Shown: positions 13,977 through 24,107, counted from the stretch's first letter. The stretch: 56,951 nucleotides of DNA from Proteus myxofaciens ATCC 19692 (GCF_001654855.1 NZ_LXEN01000081.1:1-56951); one strand, 5' to 3'. The notes: generated by a model from the sequence alone, not told the origin. Numbers and translations are program-made.

Positions 13977-15083
13977 TTAACGCAAAATATTTAGCATACG
14001 GCGTAAAGGCTCTGCAGCCCCCCAAAGAAGTTGGTCACCGACCGTAAAGGCTGATATAAATTCAGGCCCCATATTCAGTTTACGAATACGTCCTACAGGT
14101 GTACTTAATGTACCTGTTACTGCGGCTGGTGTCAGTTCACGAATGGTGAGTTCACGATCGTTAGGAATGACTTTGACCCACTCATTATGATTAGCAAGTA
14201 GTTGTTCAATTTCAGCAACAGGTAACTCTTTTTTCAGTTTCAGTGTGAATGCTTGGCTATGACAACGCAATGCACCAATACGAACACATAAACCATCAAC
14301 AGGAATAATGTTAGAGCCTGTATTTAGGATTTTGTTAGTTTCTGCTTGTCCTTTCCATTCTTCACGGCTTTGACCATTTTCAAGCTGTTTATCAATCCAC
14401 GGAATTAAGCTACCTGCAAGAGGCACGCCAAATTGTTCTGTTGGCATTGCTCCACTACGTGTGTAGTTTGTGACTTTACGTTCAATATCTAAAATAGCGG
14501 ATGCTGGATTTTCAAGTTCTTTGACGACTTGATTATGTAAAGAGCCCATTTGTGATAGCAACTCTTTCATATGACGAGCACCCGCTCCTGATGCGGCTTG
14601 ATAGGTAGAGACACTTGCCCATTCGACTAAATCGTTGGCAAATAATCCACCTAATGACATCAACATTAAACTCACAGTGCAGTTTCCACCAACGAAGGCT
14701 TTTACGCCTTTATTTAGGCTATCTTGAATATGTTGACCATTAACAGGATCGAGGATAATAACAGCGTCATCATTCATACGTAATGCGGATGCTGCATCAA
14801 TCCAGTAACCTTGCCAACCCGCTTGGCGCAGTTTTGGATAAATATCATTGGTATAGTCACCACCTTGACAACTAATAATGATATCGAGTGATGCCAGCGT
14901 ATCAATATCATACGCATCTTGTAATGTACTGCGATGCTCACCATAAGCGGGAGCAGCTTCACCAAGTTGAGATGTAGTGAAGAAAATAGGGTTTATTCCA
15001 TCAAAATCACGTTCTTCAACCATTCTTTGCATTAAAACGGAGCCGACCATACCACGCCAGCCCACAAAACCAACATTTTTCAT
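13977..15083 (-). CDS. asd: Aspartate-semialdehyde dehydrogenase
   Basis: Reduces aspartyl phosphate to aspartate semialdehyde with NADPH, the branch point to lysine, diaminopimelate, threonine and methionine. The ATG at 15083 gives 368 residues starting [19 protein letters not shown], almost identical to E. coli Asd. An upstream in-frame ATG at 15161 would add 26 residues with no family counterpart, so I reject it. The NADP-binding glycine motif is at the N-terminus. The catalytic Cys is in GGNCTVS (C135 in this numbering). It is convergent with gyrB and divergent from the methyltransferase gene. Confidence 0.96.
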   Translation of the reverse strand: MKNVGFVGWRGMVGSVLMQRMVEERDFDGINPIFFTTSQLGEAAPAYGEHRSTLQDAYDIDTLASLDIIISCQGGDYTNDIYPKLRQAGWQGYWIDAASALRMNDDAVIILDPVNGQHIQDSLNKGVKAFVGGNCTVSLMLMSLGGLFANDLVEWASVSTYQAASGAGARHMKELLSQMGSLHNQVVKELENPASAILDIERKVTNYTRSGAMPTEQFGVPLAGSLIPWIDKQLENGQSREEWKGQAETNKILNTGSNIIPVDGLCVRIGALRCHSQAFTLKLKKELPVAEIEQLLANHNEWVKVIPNDRELTIRELTPAAVTGTLSTPVGRIRKLNMGPEFISAFTVGDQLLWGAAEPLRRMLNILR

Positions 15084-15549
15084 TGTAATTACCCTGCCTT
15101 TGTCTGTCGGAATAAGTAAGAGACCTGATACTAACCTGACAAAATAAAGAGAGAGGTGCAAGTGAATTTATTGATTAATGAGCAAAGAATTAGAAGCGTT
15201 TCTTATCATCTTTATAGAGTTAACAAAACAAAGTGTAATAACGAACAAATATCACTAAGTTGTTAAAAACAAAAGACGGTAAAAACTAAATATTTTTTAG
15301 TTATGTCTTATTTCATTTTTTTAATAAAAAGAAATATATTATTGTTTAAAAAAATAGGGTAAAAATATAAAAATGTAAAAGAGTGTAATATATAAGAAAA
15401 ATGTATTTACTTAGATGGGGATCCACGCTTTATACTAAAAACAGTGTCATCCACTTAGATGATTTTATTTCATAAATAAAAGTAATCATAAATGATTTTC
15501 ATTTAGCTCTATTTTTATTTTCCTTGTTAAAAGCCCTCAGGAGGCGCTG
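15084..15549. promoter_or_regulatory. Divergent asd/methyltransferase intergenic region
   Basis: About 465 very AT-rich bases without a gene. A -10 box TATACT lies at 15431-15436, flanked by two copies of ACTTAGATG at 15409-15417 and 15453-15461 in direct orientation. This spacing around a promoter suggests a regulator binding pair, but I do not recognise the motif. Confidence 0.4.
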
Positions 15550-16113
15550 GTGGATCTTTCTACTTATATCCCATTATCAACCTATTATTCGTATTTAAAG
15601 CGATTTGTAATATCGCCAACAACAATGGGAACCATTGCGCCATCATCACGTTGGTTATGCTATGAAATGTTAGATAGGTTTAACTGGAAGCAAGACGTTC
15701 AAATTGCTGAGTTAGGCGCAGGTACTGGCGTAATAACACAGCAAATATTAAAAAGAATGTCGGCAAATTCATCGCTGGATGTTTTTGAAATTGAACCAAG
15801 TTTTGCTACACAACTACGAAAAATAGATGATAATCGTTTAACGATTTATACCACATCAGCAGAAAAATTAGATAGTCATTATAATATGATTATTTCAGGT
15901 TTACCGTTTTTATCCATTCCTAGAAAAACAGGATTAAGAGTATTAAAACGAGTTCACCAAGAGCTATTAAATACTCAGGGGGTTTTTGTTTTATTTCAAT
16001 ATACAACTCGTTATGAAAAAACATTATCTCGTTATTTTCACTTAGAAAAAAGACGTGTCATGCTAAATGTACCACCTGCTTGGGTTTATTATTGCACACC
16101 TAAACAAAGGTAA
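15550..16113 (+). CDS. PmtA-like phospholipid N-methyltransferase family protein
   Basis: A 187-residue class I SAM-dependent methyltransferase. It opens with a family hallmark, FVISPTTMGTIAPSSRWL, then has SAM-binding motif I AELGAGTGVITQQIL (about 53-67) and an acidic loop in VFEIEP. This architecture is that of the phospholipid N-methyltransferase group related to KsgA. Such enzymes can methylate phosphatidylethanolamine, but the substrate here is not known. The start is GTG at 15550, supported by a perfect AGGAGG five bases upstream. It is monocistronic, bounded by a terminator, with its own promoter region. Confidence 0.7.
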   Translation: MDLSTYIPLSTYYSYLKRFVISPTTMGTIAPSSRWLCYEMLDRFNWKQDVQIAELGAGTGVITQQILKRMSANSSLDVFEIEPSFATQLRKIDDNRLTIYTTSAEKLDSHYNMIISGLPFLSIPRKTGLRVLKRVHQELLNTQGVFVLFQYTTRYEKTLSRYFHLEKRRVMLNVPPAWVYYCTPKQR

Positions 16114-16306
16114 TAAAATAAATATTATATTAAAGATAAATAAGATTTTTTAATATTCTTTATTAAATAAAAGTAACGATTACTCATAAAAAGAGATAAC
16201 TTTAAAGTCGAATACTATTTTTTCTATTTATCAGGATTATATGTAGCATATACAAATAGTTCCTCTCTAAGCGTGTATTTGTGTTAACAAGCAGGAGTTA
16301 TCTATC

Positions 16307-16335
16307 AATTGACAATAAAGTATTGTCAATTTTTA
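16307..16335 (+). terminator. Terminator after the methyltransferase gene
   Basis: Perfect 11-bp stem AATTGACAATA (16307-16317) and TATTGTCAATT (16321-16331) with a 3-base loop and a following T run. It lies 190 bases downstream of the methyltransferase stop and upstream of murQ. Confidence 0.7.
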
Positions 16336-16424
16336 TCGTTTCACACTATCCCATGTTTGTATCTTGTTATTCTTTTTAGCTTAATAGATGATATTAAAAT
16401 CATTTATAAATATTGGTGTATAGC

Positions 16425-17324
16425 ATGGCAGTCGATTTAAATAATCTTATTACTGAAAGCAGAAATCATGAAAGTGAAACTATTGATACGCTCTCTACGC
16501 TAGAGATACTCAAAGTTATCAATAATGAAGATAAGAAAGTTCCTTTCGCCGTTGAAGCTACGTTATCTGATATCGCACAATTGGTTGATAAAGTAGCAGA
16601 AGCGTTTAATCAAGGTGGACGACTTATCTATTGTGGTGCTGGTACTTCAGGGCGTTTAGGTATTTTAGATGCGAGTGAATGCCCACCGACTTATGGTACT
16701 CCTCATGAGATGGTTGTCGGCTTAATTGCAGGTGGTCATCAAGCTATTCTACGTGCCGTTGAAAATGCTGAAGATAATTTAGAATTAGGTGAGCAAGATT
16801 TACGTCATCTGCAATTCAATCAAAAAGATATTTTAGTTGGCATTGCTGCAAGTGGAAGAACGCCTTATGTGATAGGGGCATTAAACTATGCTAAATCATT
16901 AGGCACAACAACAGGAGCCATAAGTTGTAATCCTGATAGCGCTATAGCTAAACTCGCTGATATCGCCATAACTCCCATAGTGGGTCCTGAAGTTGTCACG
17001 GGTTCTTCACGTATGAAAGCGGGTACAGCACAAAAACTTATTCTTAATATGATAACCACAAGTGCGATGATAAAAATTGGCAAAGTATTTGGTAATTTGA
17101 TGGTTGATGTAGAAGCAACTAATGCCAAACTGATTGAACGTCAAATACATATTGTGATGCAAGCAACGGAATGTGAAAGGGCTATTGCTGAACATGCATT
17201 GGCGCAATCTCATCGTCACTGTAAAACCGCAATTTTAATGATCTTAGCCAATGTTAATGCACAACAAGCCACACAAATGCTTAATCAAAATAAAGGGTTT
17301 ATTAGAAAGGCGCTGAGTGAGTGA
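16425..17324 (+). CDS. murQ: N-acetylmuramic acid 6-phosphate etherase
   Basis: Cleaves the lactyl ether of MurNAc-6-phosphate to give GlcNAc-6-phosphate, a cytoplasmic step in cell-wall recycling. From ATG 16425 there are 299 residues with a SIS domain. The signature [21 protein letters not shown] region is present (about residues 69-89), as are [12 protein letters not shown] and [15 protein letters not shown]. Upstream in-frame GTG and TTG codons exist but add nothing recognised. No strong ribosome-binding site is visible. The partner transporter murP, often next to murQ, is not here. Confidence 0.94.
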   Translation: MAVDLNNLITESRNHESETIDTLSTLEILKVINNEDKKVPFAVEATLSDIAQLVDKVAEAFNQGGRLIYCGAGTSGRLGILDASECPPTYGTPHEMVVGLIAGGHQAILRAVENAEDNLELGEQDLRHLQFNQKDILVGIAASGRTPYVIGALNYAKSLGTTTGAISCNPDSAIAKLADIAITPIVGPEVVTGSSRMKAGTAQKLILNMITTSAMIKIGKVFGNLMVDVEATNAKLIERQIHIVMQATECERAIAEHALAQSHRHCKTAILMILANVNAQQATQMLNQNKGFIRKALSE

Positions 17325-17379
17325 TGATTATGTGGATTTAATACTAATAACGATTGAAATTTATTAAGATATTTATTTT

Positions 17380-17490
17380 AAAGGTATACATTTTGTTACT
17401 TATATGGTAACAAAATGTATACCTTTAACTTGTATCAAGTATTAATAAAGTATACAGTAAGTTACTTATTTGGTAACTTGGTGTATACCT
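17380..17490 (+). promoter_or_regulatory. AbiEi operator: two inverted repeats upstream of the antitoxin gene
   Basis: The first inverted repeat has perfect 20-bp arms (17380-17399 and 17407-17426) around a 7-base spacer. The second has 18-base arms (17448-17465 and 17473-17490, 15 of 18 matching), also with a 7-base spacer, and ends directly before the ATG. AbiEi antitoxins are known to autorepress by binding two inverted repeats in their promoter, which fits. Confidence 0.75.
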
Positions 17491-18015
17491 ATGACAAAAT
17501 CTGATGAGTTATTAAGCATATTCGCTAAAGCAGTTAATGCGGGTGGTGGTATTCATAGTTCAACTGAATTGGCTTTTATGCTTGGTGTACCTTATGACCC
17601 AGCATTTAGAAAATTTCTAACAGATTGTATTAATAAAGGTCTACTAAGGCGAGTGGCAAAAGGTTTATATGAAAGTGTTATTACGCCACCTGAGCCTGCA
17701 TCAGCCATCTATAAAATTATCAAAAAATTACGAAGTGGTGTATTGAGCTATATTAGCTTAGAAAGCCAGCTCAGTTATACAGGGGATATATCTCAAGTAG
17801 TGATGGGTAGAGTCACTGTTATGACGAAGGGTCGAAAAGGCTGCTTTGATACGCCCTATGGTGTGATTGAATTTACTCATACAAAACAACCAGCTGAGAA
17901 AATTATTCCCAACTTGTACTATGATTCTGATATTGGAATGTATCGGGCACATAAAGCGCAAGCGATAGCGGATCTAAAGCATAGTCAGCGTAATCTACAT
18001 ATGTTGGAGAGCTAA
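17491..18015 (+). CDS. abiEi: AbiEi-family antitoxin (type IV toxin-antitoxin, phage abortive infection)
   Basis: A 174-residue protein with an N-terminal winged-helix segment (about 1-60, containing GGIHSSTELAFMLGVPYD and GLLRRVAKGLYE). Its C-terminal domain contains LSYISLESQL and the GVIEF segment. This is the layout of AbiEi antitoxins, which repress their operon and neutralise the AbiEii nucleotidyltransferase. I chose ATG 17491 because it starts the recognisable sequence and immediately follows the second inverted repeat. The toxin gene starts two bases after its stop. Confidence 0.85.
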   Translation: MTKSDELLSIFAKAVNAGGGIHSSTELAFMLGVPYDPAFRKFLTDCINKGLLRRVAKGLYESVITPPEPASAIYKIIKKLRSGVLSYISLESQLSYTGDISQVVMGRVTVMTKGRKGCFDTPYGVIEFTHTKQPAEKIIPNLYYDSDIGMYRAHKAQAIADLKHSQRNLHMLES

Positions 18016-18017
18016 AT

Positions 18018-18906
18018 ATGTTAAAGCAACAAATTCGTCAAATCGTTGAAGCAAATTCTGATTATGCAGCAATAACTCCCGTTATAGAAAAAGAAATTTT
18101 ACATCATGATATTATGGATGTATTGATAAAACAGGGTGTTATGCAAAGATTGACCTTTATTGGTGGTACCTCATTACGTATGTGCTACAACAGCAGTAGA
18201 TTATCGGAAGATCTTGATTTTAACGGAAGGTTATGATTTCAAACCATCTGAATTTGAAGGATTGGAGTTGGAAATCCAAACTTATATTCAGAAAAAGTAT
18301 GAAACAGAAGTTTGGGTAAATAAGCCCTCAAGTGAGCGACAAGGAGATACCGTTTCTTGGACAATTGGTATTATAAAAGAGGCTAATCGTCCTGATTTAC
18401 CAAGGCAAAAAATGCATATTGACGTTTGTGCTATTCCGTCATTCGATATTGAAAAGCGTCCATTGATTAATCATTACGATATCGTTGTACCGACAGAAGG
18501 GATTTTAGTCCCAGTACAGTCTTTACAAGAAACATTGGCTGACAAACTGATCGCATTAGCATATCGTGCAAGGCGTATAAAACCTCGTGACATATGGGAT
18601 ATTGTTTGGATTAAGCAACGTGGTATTAATTTATCAAAGACACTGGTTGAAAAAAAACTTGTTGCTAGAAATAAGCATATCGAAGATTTTCGACAAGCAT
18701 TGTCTATGCAGTTGAGTAAACTGATGTTGGAAGATGAAGTACGTAATGATTTCAATATGGAAATGAGTCGTTTTATTCCTAAGCAAATTAAAGAGCGAAC
18801 ACTCAATAACCCTGAGTATTGGGGATATGTTCAGGCTGAGATAAATGCTATTGCATCTGAATTACTTAATGATGGGGCAGTAAAAAAACCGTTTGATATG
18901 GGTTAA
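18018..18906 (+). pseudogene. abiEii: AbiEii-family nucleotidyltransferase toxin, frameshifted
   Basis: Two overlapping frames together encode a full AbiEii protein of about 295 residues. The first frame (18018-18236) carries the nucleotidyltransferase motif IGGTSLRMCYN and SEDLDF, then reads GRL and stops. The second frame picks up at about 18229 with GYDFKPSEFEGLELEIQ and runs to 18906. It includes the conserved HIDVCAIPSF and LADKLIALAYRARRIKPRD segments. Removing one A from GGAAGG at 18225-18230 restores the frame as DFNGGYDF. As read, the toxin is truncated right after its catalytic motif. A sequencing error or phase-variation-like event cannot be excluded. Confidence 0.85.
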
Positions 18907-18959
18907 TTTTATCTATTTGATTTTTTTTGAATGTTATTTATGAAGCTATTTCCATTAAT

Positions 18960-18999
18960 AAAGCCAATATTTATTTTTAATACTGGCTTTATTGTTTTT
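18960..18999 (+). terminator. Terminator after the AbiE genes
   Basis: An 11-of-12 stem, AAAGCCAATATT (18960-18971) and AATACTGGCTTT (18979-18990), followed by a T-rich stretch. It sits between abiEii and the convergent yicC. Confidence 0.7.
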
Positions 19000-19027
19000 A
19001 TAGAGAGGGTTTAATGAAAGAAATTTC

Positions 19028-19891
19028 TTACTCTATATTTTGAATCTGCTCACGCATTTGCTCAATTAATACTTTTAACTCAATTGCTGAATTCGTGATA
19101 TCTGTATTAATTGATTTTGAAGCGAGTGTATTTGATTCACGATTAAATTCTTGCATCATAAAATCAAGACGGCGACCAACGGCTTCTTTTTTGCCTAAAA
19201 TTTTACGTGTTTCTTTTACGTGAGCATCTAGTCTATCTAGCTCTTCAGCGACATCTAAGCGCTGTGCTAGCATCACTAATTCTTGTTCTAAACGATTATT
19301 ATCGATTTGAACTTGTGCTTCTTCTAATTTGCTCGTTAAACGATCGCGTTGCCATTGTAAAATTTCTGGCATTTGTGCTCTGACTTTGACGACTTCATCG
19401 TTAACAGCATCTAGACGCTGTTCAATTAAGGTTTTTAATGCTTCACCTTCAGTTTCACGACTGGCGATGAATGCATCAATGGCAAGATTAAGCTCTGCAA
19501 GTAGCTCAGTGCCAATAGCATCTAAATCTTGTTCTTGGGCTGAAATAACACCAGGCCAGCGTAAAATATCAAAAGGACTTATCGTACCTTCATGGCTTTG
19601 TCTTTTTACCCAATTTGCAGAAGCAATAAGCTGTTTTGCTAAATTTTCATCTAGTGTCAGCTCACCTTGATTATGGGTATTAAGATCAAAACGTAAGTTA
19701 CATTCAATTTTGCCACGTGTTAAGCGATTACGTAGACGTTCTCGAATAACAGGCTCTAAACTACGTAATGGCTCAGGTAAGCGAATGTAAGTTTCTAGGT
19801 ATCGCTGATTAACGGAACGTAATTCCCATGCAGCGCTACCCCATTCTTTTTTAATGTCTCGGCGCGCAAATGCGGTCATGCTACGGATCAT
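19028..19891 (-). CDS. yicC: YicC family endoribonuclease-like protein
   Basis: 287 residues, the same length as E. coli YicC, starting MIRSMTAFARRDIKKEWGSA. The N-terminal YicC domain and the C-terminal DUF1732 region (GRRLDFMMQEFNRESNTLASK) are both visible. Family members have been reported to act as RNases involved in small-RNA turnover; the exact role is not settled. It is divergent from rph, the conserved enterobacterial neighbourhood. Confidence 0.93.
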   Translation of the reverse strand: MIRSMTAFARRDIKKEWGSAAWELRSVNQRYLETYIRLPEPLRSLEPVIRERLRNRLTRGKIECNLRFDLNTHNQGELTLDENLAKQLIASANWVKRQSHEGTISPFDILRWPGVISAQEQDLDAIGTELLAELNLAIDAFIASRETEGEALKTLIEQRLDAVNDEVVKVRAQMPEILQWQRDRLTSKLEEAQVQIDNNRLEQELVMLAQRLDVAEELDRLDAHVKETRKILGKKEAVGRRLDFMMQEFNRESNTLASKSINTDITNSAIELKVLIEQMREQIQNIE

Positions 19892-20016
19892 AATAGGGTC
19901 TCAATGTAGTAAAAGATGCAATGATTATAACCTTAGGTATCGATACAGGATAGGCATAAGCGATTTTAGGTCGTATAATGCGCTCCCAATATGTCAGAGA
20001 AAGCGGAGATAACACC

Positions 20017-20733
20017 ATGCGTCCAGCAGACAGACAAGCAAACCAAGTTCGTCCTATTACAATTACTCGTCATTATACAAAACATGCCGAAGGTTCTGTT
20101 TTAGTCGAATTTGGTGATACCAAAGTCCTGTGTAATGCAACAGTGGAAGAAGGTGTGCCACGTTTTCTTAAAGGCCAAGGTCAAGGATGGGTTACCGCTG
20201 AGTATGGTATGCTTCCTCGTGCAACAAATAGCCGTAATGCGCGTGAAGCCGCTCGTGGTAAACAAACTGGTCGTACTATGGAAATTCAACGCTTAATTGC
20301 TCGCTCATTACGTGCAGCGGTAGATTTAAAAGCGTTAGGTGAATTTACGATAACCGTTGATTGTGATGTTATCCAAGCTGACGGTGGTACGCGTACGGCA
20401 TCCATTACAGGTGCTTGTGTTGCACTCGTTGATGCACTCAATAAAATGGTTGAAGCCGGCAAATTGAAAAAAAGCCCATTAAAATCAATGGTTGCTGCTG
20501 TTTCTGTCGGTATTGTTGATGGCGAGCCTTTGTGTGACCTTGAATATGTTGAAGATTCAGCCGCACAAACAGATATGAACGTTGTTATGATTGATGATGG
20601 TCGTATGATAGAAGTTCAAGGAACGGCAGAAGCAGAACCGTTTAGCCATGATGAGCTACTTTCGTTACTCTCCCTTGCAAAAGGGGGATTAGATAAGATA
20701 TTTGAAGCGCAGAAAGAGGCGCTCAAACAATAA
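20017..20733 (+). CDS. rph: Ribonuclease PH
   Basis: Phosphorolytic 3'-5' exoribonuclease for tRNA 3' maturation. ATG 20017, with GGAG nine bases upstream, gives 238 residues starting [16 protein letters not shown]. Longer upstream in-frame extensions lack family similarity. Motifs [14 protein letters not shown] and [18 protein letters not shown] are intact. Unlike the K-12 rph gene, which has a C-terminal frameshift, this frame is complete. pyrE follows after an attenuator. Confidence 0.96.
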   Translation: MRPADRQANQVRPITITRHYTKHAEGSVLVEFGDTKVLCNATVEEGVPRFLKGQGQGWVTAEYGMLPRATNSRNAREAARGKQTGRTMEIQRLIARSLRAAVDLKALGEFTITVDCDVIQADGGTRTASITGACVALVDALNKMVEAGKLKKSPLKSMVAAVSVGIVDGEPLCDLEYVEDSAAQTDMNVVMIDDGRMIEVQGTAEAEPFSHDELLSLLSLAKGGLDKIFEAQKEALKQ

Positions 20734-20747
20734 ATTCTATTTTTAAG

Positions 20748-20770
20748 GCGACTGAGAAGTCGCTTTTTTT
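20748..20770 (+). terminator. pyrE attenuator hairpin
   Basis: Stem GCGACT (20748-20753) and AGTCGC (20758-20763) with a GAGA loop and seven T residues. It lies 14 bases after the rph stop and 43 bases before pyrE. In E. coli the rph-pyrE spacer holds a UTP-sensitive attenuator in which rph translation controls read-through; position and form are the same here. Confidence 0.8.
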
Positions 20771-20813
20771 ATGCCTAAAATTTGTCATTAAGTAACATTG
20801 AAAGGAGAGAAAC

Positions 20814-21461
20814 ATGAAAGCCTACCAACGCCGTTTTATCGAACTTGCATTAGCAAAAAATGTATTGAAATTTGGTGAGTTTACGCTGAAATCAGGACGC
20901 GTAAGTCCCTATTTTTTTAATGCAGGTTTATTTAATACAGGGCGTGATTTGGCTTTGTTGGGACAGTTTTATGCGCAAACATTACTGGATAATCATGTTT
21001 CTTGTGATGTGTTATTTGGACCAGCATATAAAGGTATCCCCATTGCAACAACAACAGCAGTAGCACTTGTTGAACATCATGATATTGATATGCCTTATTG
21101 CTTTAATCGTAAAGAAGCTAAAGATCATGGAGAGGGAGGAACGCTAGTCGGTAGCCCATTAAAAGGTGATGTTGTCATTGTTGATGATGTCATTACAGCA
21201 GGCACTGCTATTCGTGAATCAATGGAAATTATTAAGCAACATGAGGCAACACTTTCAGGTGTGTTATTAAGTTTAGATAGACAAGAAAAAGGGCGTGAAG
21301 CGCTTTCTGCTATTCAAGAACTAGAACGCGATTATCAATGTCAGGTTTACGCGATTATTACGCTTGATGATTTGATTAGTTACTTAAGTGAAAACCAAAC
21401 ATTGTCGCAACATTTACCCGCGGTAAAAGCATATCGTGAACGCTATGGTGTTAATGTATAA
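20814..21461 (+). CDS. pyrE: Orotate phosphoribosyltransferase
   Basis: Joins orotate to PRPP to make OMP in pyrimidine synthesis. The 215 residues are close to the E. coli length (213). The PRPP-binding motif [13 protein letters not shown] lies at about 120-132, and the flexible catalytic loop [11 protein letters not shown] at about 100-110. An AAAGGAG ribosome-binding site precedes the ATG. It is expressed behind rph through the attenuator. Confidence 0.96.
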   Translation: MKAYQRRFIELALAKNVLKFGEFTLKSGRVSPYFFNAGLFNTGRDLALLGQFYAQTLLDNHVSCDVLFGPAYKGIPIATTTAVALVEHHDIDMPYCFNRKEAKDHGEGGTLVGSPLKGDVVIVDDVITAGTAIRESMEIIKQHEATLSGVLLSLDRQEKGREALSAIQELERDYQCQVYAIITLDDLISYLSENQTLSQHLPAVKAYRERYGVNV

Positions 21462-21484
21462 ACAACAAAGACTGTAATGAAGTA

Positions 21485-21515
21485 AAAAAAAGCCCTCGCC
21501 CAATTATGGGCGGGG
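21485..21515 (-). terminator. Leftward terminator downstream of slmA
   Basis: Stem CCTCGCCC (21494-21501) and GGGCGGGG (21508-21515) with one G-U pair and a 6-base loop. It is followed on the minus strand by a T run. It probably ends slmA transcription, although 235 bases separate it from the slmA stop. Confidence 0.6.
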
Positions 21516-21751
21516 TGAGTAGTACAATGAACTTTCTGAGAGAACTATCTCAGATATTGACTTATTAAAGGACTTTTTATCGTTATGGCAAGCATATTGT
21601 TAATGCCACAAAGTAGGAACCGCATAGGTGCCATTCCTGATAAATACAGTGAGATACCCAAGTATCAGTGTAGGCATGTTAACACAAATAACAAAAAAAC
21701 GGCATAGTTGTCATTTTCAAATTTTTTGAGTTAAATCACGAGTCCATCATT

Positions 21752-22354
21752 TCATTGTAACTGAGCCAATATTAATGGCCATCGGGCTTCAAATTCTTTC
21801 GTTGGTTGATAACGAAATTCAGTGCGTACAAAGCGTGCTAGCATGCCTTCACAAAAAGCAAGAAGTTGAGATGCTAACAGTGATTCATCATGTGAGAATG
21901 CCACTCCTTCGCGTATTTTACGTTCTTTAATCACTTGCCTTAATTGAACTTCAATTCGTTCATATAATTGATTAATACGACCTTGCAATCTATCTTGCTC
22001 AAACATTAATGCGTGGCCGGTAAGAATACGCGATAAGCCTGGATTTCTTTCAGCAAAACCTAAGATTAAAATAAGAATAAGGCGAATCCGAGCAATAGTC
22101 TCTTTTTCATCTTTTAAAATCAGATTAATGCGTGATACCAAGCTATCTTCAATAAATTCAATTAGGCTATCAAACATCTTGGTTTTACTAGGAAAATGAC
22201 GGTAAAGTGCCGCTTCTGAAACGCCCACAGTAGCAGCAAGCTTTGCTGTTGTAATGCGTTGGCTACCATCACTAGACTCAAGCATTTGAGCGAGTGATTG
22301 TAATATTTCATCCCGTCTATTTCTTTTTTTCTTAATTTCTTTTTCTTCTGCCAT
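21752..22354 (-). CDS. slmA: Nucleoid occlusion factor SlmA
   Basis: TetR-family DNA-binding protein that binds SBS sites on the chromosome and antagonises FtsZ rings over the nucleoid. ATG 22354 gives 200 residues (E. coli 198), beginning [17 protein letters not shown]. The helix-turn-helix is in [20 protein letters not shown] (about residues 36-55), followed by the long helical FtsZ-binding domain ending in WPLILAQLQ. Nine extra upstream codons are possible but unlike the family. It follows dut, as in E. coli. Confidence 0.95.
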   Translation of the reverse strand: MAEEKEIKKKRNRRDEILQSLAQMLESSDGSQRITTAKLAATVGVSEAALYRHFPSKTKMFDSLIEFIEDSLVSRINLILKDEKETIARIRLILILILGFAERNPGLSRILTGHALMFEQDRLQGRINQLYERIEVQLRQVIKERKIREGVAFSHDESLLASQLLAFCEGMLARFVRTEFRYQPTKEFEARWPLILAQLQ

Positions 22355-22453
22355 GACTGATAAGGCCCCTGCTAAAAGCAAAACAAATCAGTAAACCTTT
22401 GCTCTATTTTAAGAGCAAAGGGAGATTGATATTATTAATGTAATTTGATGATA

Positions 22454-22912
22454 CTATTGGCGGCCGGAGTGACCAAAACCACCACTACCACGTTCCGTCG
22501 CAGTAAAATCTTCAACAATATTAAATTCGGCTTGGACAACAGGCACAATAACCATTTGAGCAATACGCTCGCCGGGTTCAATGATGAAGGCTTGTTGACC
22601 ACGATTCCAAACTGACACCATTAATTGACCTTGGTAATCAGAATCAATTAATCCAACTAAATTACCAAGAACAACGCCATGTTTATGTCCTAGGCCTGAA
22701 CGAGGAAGCACCATTGCTGCTAAGCCTTCATCTGCAATATGAACAGCAAGACCTGTTGGCAGTAATTCAGTTTGTCCTGGCTCGAGTTTAAGTGGTGCAT
22801 CTAAGCAAGCACGTAAATCTAAACCAGCAGAGCCTGTTGTTGCATAAGCAGGTAGTGGATATTCTTGACCAATACGCGCATCAAGAATTTTAACGTCAAT
22901 TTTTTTCATCAT
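22454..22912 (-). CDS. dut: Deoxyuridine 5'-triphosphate nucleotidohydrolase (dUTPase)
   Basis: Hydrolyses dUTP to dUMP and pyrophosphate, preventing uracil incorporation and supplying dTMP synthesis. The 152 residues contain the trimeric dUTPase motifs: STG-like [26 protein letters not shown], and the C-terminal GSGGFGHSG. Its start overlaps the end of coaBC by 17 bases, so the two are translationally coupled. Confidence 0.97.
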   Translation of the reverse strand: MMKKIDVKILDARIGQEYPLPAYATTGSAGLDLRACLDAPLKLEPGQTELLPTGLAVHIADEGLAAMVLPRSGLGHKHGVVLGNLVGLIDSDYQGQLMVSVWNRGQQAFIIEPGERIAQMVIVPVVQAEFNIVEDFTATERGSGGFGHSGRQ

Positions 22913-24107
22913 AATGTTTGGCTATCTCGTCAAGTAGGCGATGACTCAGTTCTATTTTACTACAGTATGGTAAACGTGTTTCACCATCAGCCCAGAAAAG
23001 GTGTAATGCATTATTATCACTATTAAAACCACGGTCTTTTAGTGAAACATCATTAGCACAGACTAAATCGAGTTGTTTTTGCTCGCGTTTTTTGCGGGCG
23101 TATTCTTCCACATTTTGTGTTTCGGCTGCAAATCCGACAACAAAAGGGCGATGCTCTTTCATTTTTCCGACACTAGCAACAATATCGGGATTTTTTATCA
23201 TAGTGATAGTGACTTCATCACCTTGTTTTTTTATTTTTTCAGCAGCGATGAATTTAGCGCGATAATCAGCAACTGCAGCACAACCAATAAAAATATCTTG
23301 TGAAGGAGCTAAAGTCATTACTTGGTCATACATTTCTTGCGCACTTTCGATATCAATACGTTTAACACAAGGAGGTGTCGGTAATGTGACTGGCCCTGAA
23401 ATAAGCGTTACTTTTGCGCCTCGTTCGGCGGCGGCTTGTGCAATGGCAAAGCCCATCTTTCCTGAGCTATGGTTGCTAATAAAACGTACTGGATCTAATG
23501 CTTCACGAGTAGGTCCTGCTGTAATCGTTATTTTTTTACCCAGTAGATCCTGAGATTTTGTGGTAAATAACGCTTGTGCTAAAGAAACTAAGCTAAGAGG
23601 GTCAAGCATTCTTCCTGGTCCTATGTCACCACAAGCTTGGCTACCGGAGTCAGGTCCCCAAATAAGGCAACCTCTTTGTTTCAATGCTGATATATTTTCT
23701 TGCGTGATTGTTGCTCTATACATTTGTTGATTCATTGCAGGTGCAATGGCAATGGGGGCTGTACTTGCTAAACAAAGAGTTGTTAATAAATCATTAGCCA
23801 TTCCCACGCGTAAGCGAGCGATTAAATCTGCAGTAGCAGGCGCAAGTAGAATTAAATCAGCCCATTTACCTAGTTCAATATGTCCCATTGCGGCTTCAGC
23901 TGCGGGATCAAGCAAATCATCGGCAACAGGAAAACCTGAAACAGCTTGTAATGAAAGCGGGGTAACAAAAGCCCGTGCTGCAGGCGTCATCACGACACGC
24001 ACAATCGCACCCTGATCGCGTAAACGTCGTACTAATTCAGGGGCCTTATAGGCTGCAATACCACCACTAATACCAAGAATTATTTTTTTTTCGTGAAGTG
24101 TATTCAT
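22896..24107 (-). CDS. coaBC: Bifunctional phosphopantothenoylcysteine decarboxylase / phosphopantothenate-cysteine ligase
   Basis: Two successive steps of coenzyme A synthesis in one chain. ATG 24107 gives 403 residues; an upstream start at 24143 adds 12 residues without family support. The N-terminal CoaC flavoprotein domain (about 1-190) shows [18 protein letters not shown], the active-site His in [10 protein letters not shown], and PAMNQQMY. The C-terminal CoaB domain shows [18 protein letters not shown] and KIKK near 287. Gene order coaBC-dut-slmA, divergent from radC, is conserved in enterobacteria. Confidence 0.96.
   Translation of the reverse strand: MNTLHEKKIILGISGGIAAYKAPELVRRLRDQGAIVRVVMTPAARAFVTPLSLQAVSGFPVADDLLDPAAEAAMGHIELGKWADLILLAPATADLIARLRVGMANDLLTTLCLASTAPIAIAPAMNQQMYRATITQENISALKQRGCLIWGPDSGSQACGDIGPGRMLDPLSLVSLAQALFTTKSQDLLGKKITITAGPTREALDPVRFISNHSSGKMGFAIAQAAAERGAKVTLISGPVTLPTPPCVKRIDIESAQEMYDQVMTLAPSQDIFIGCAAVADYRAKFIAAEKIKKQGDEVTITMIKNPDIVASVGKMKEHRPFVVGFAAETQNVEEYARKKREQKQLDLVCANDVSLKDRGFNSDNNALHLFWADGETRLPYCSKIELSHRLLDEIAKHYDEKN

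Noticed and set aside
15084-15161. N-terminal extension of Asd by 26 residues
   Set aside because: The extension has no counterpart in Asd proteins, while the ATG at 15083 gives a start nearly identical to E. coli.
21585-21707. 40-codon rightward frame downstream of pyrE
   Set aside because: The nearest AAAGGA is too far from the ATG, the product is unlike anything recognised, and the gap is best explained as the pyrE-slmA convergent spacer.
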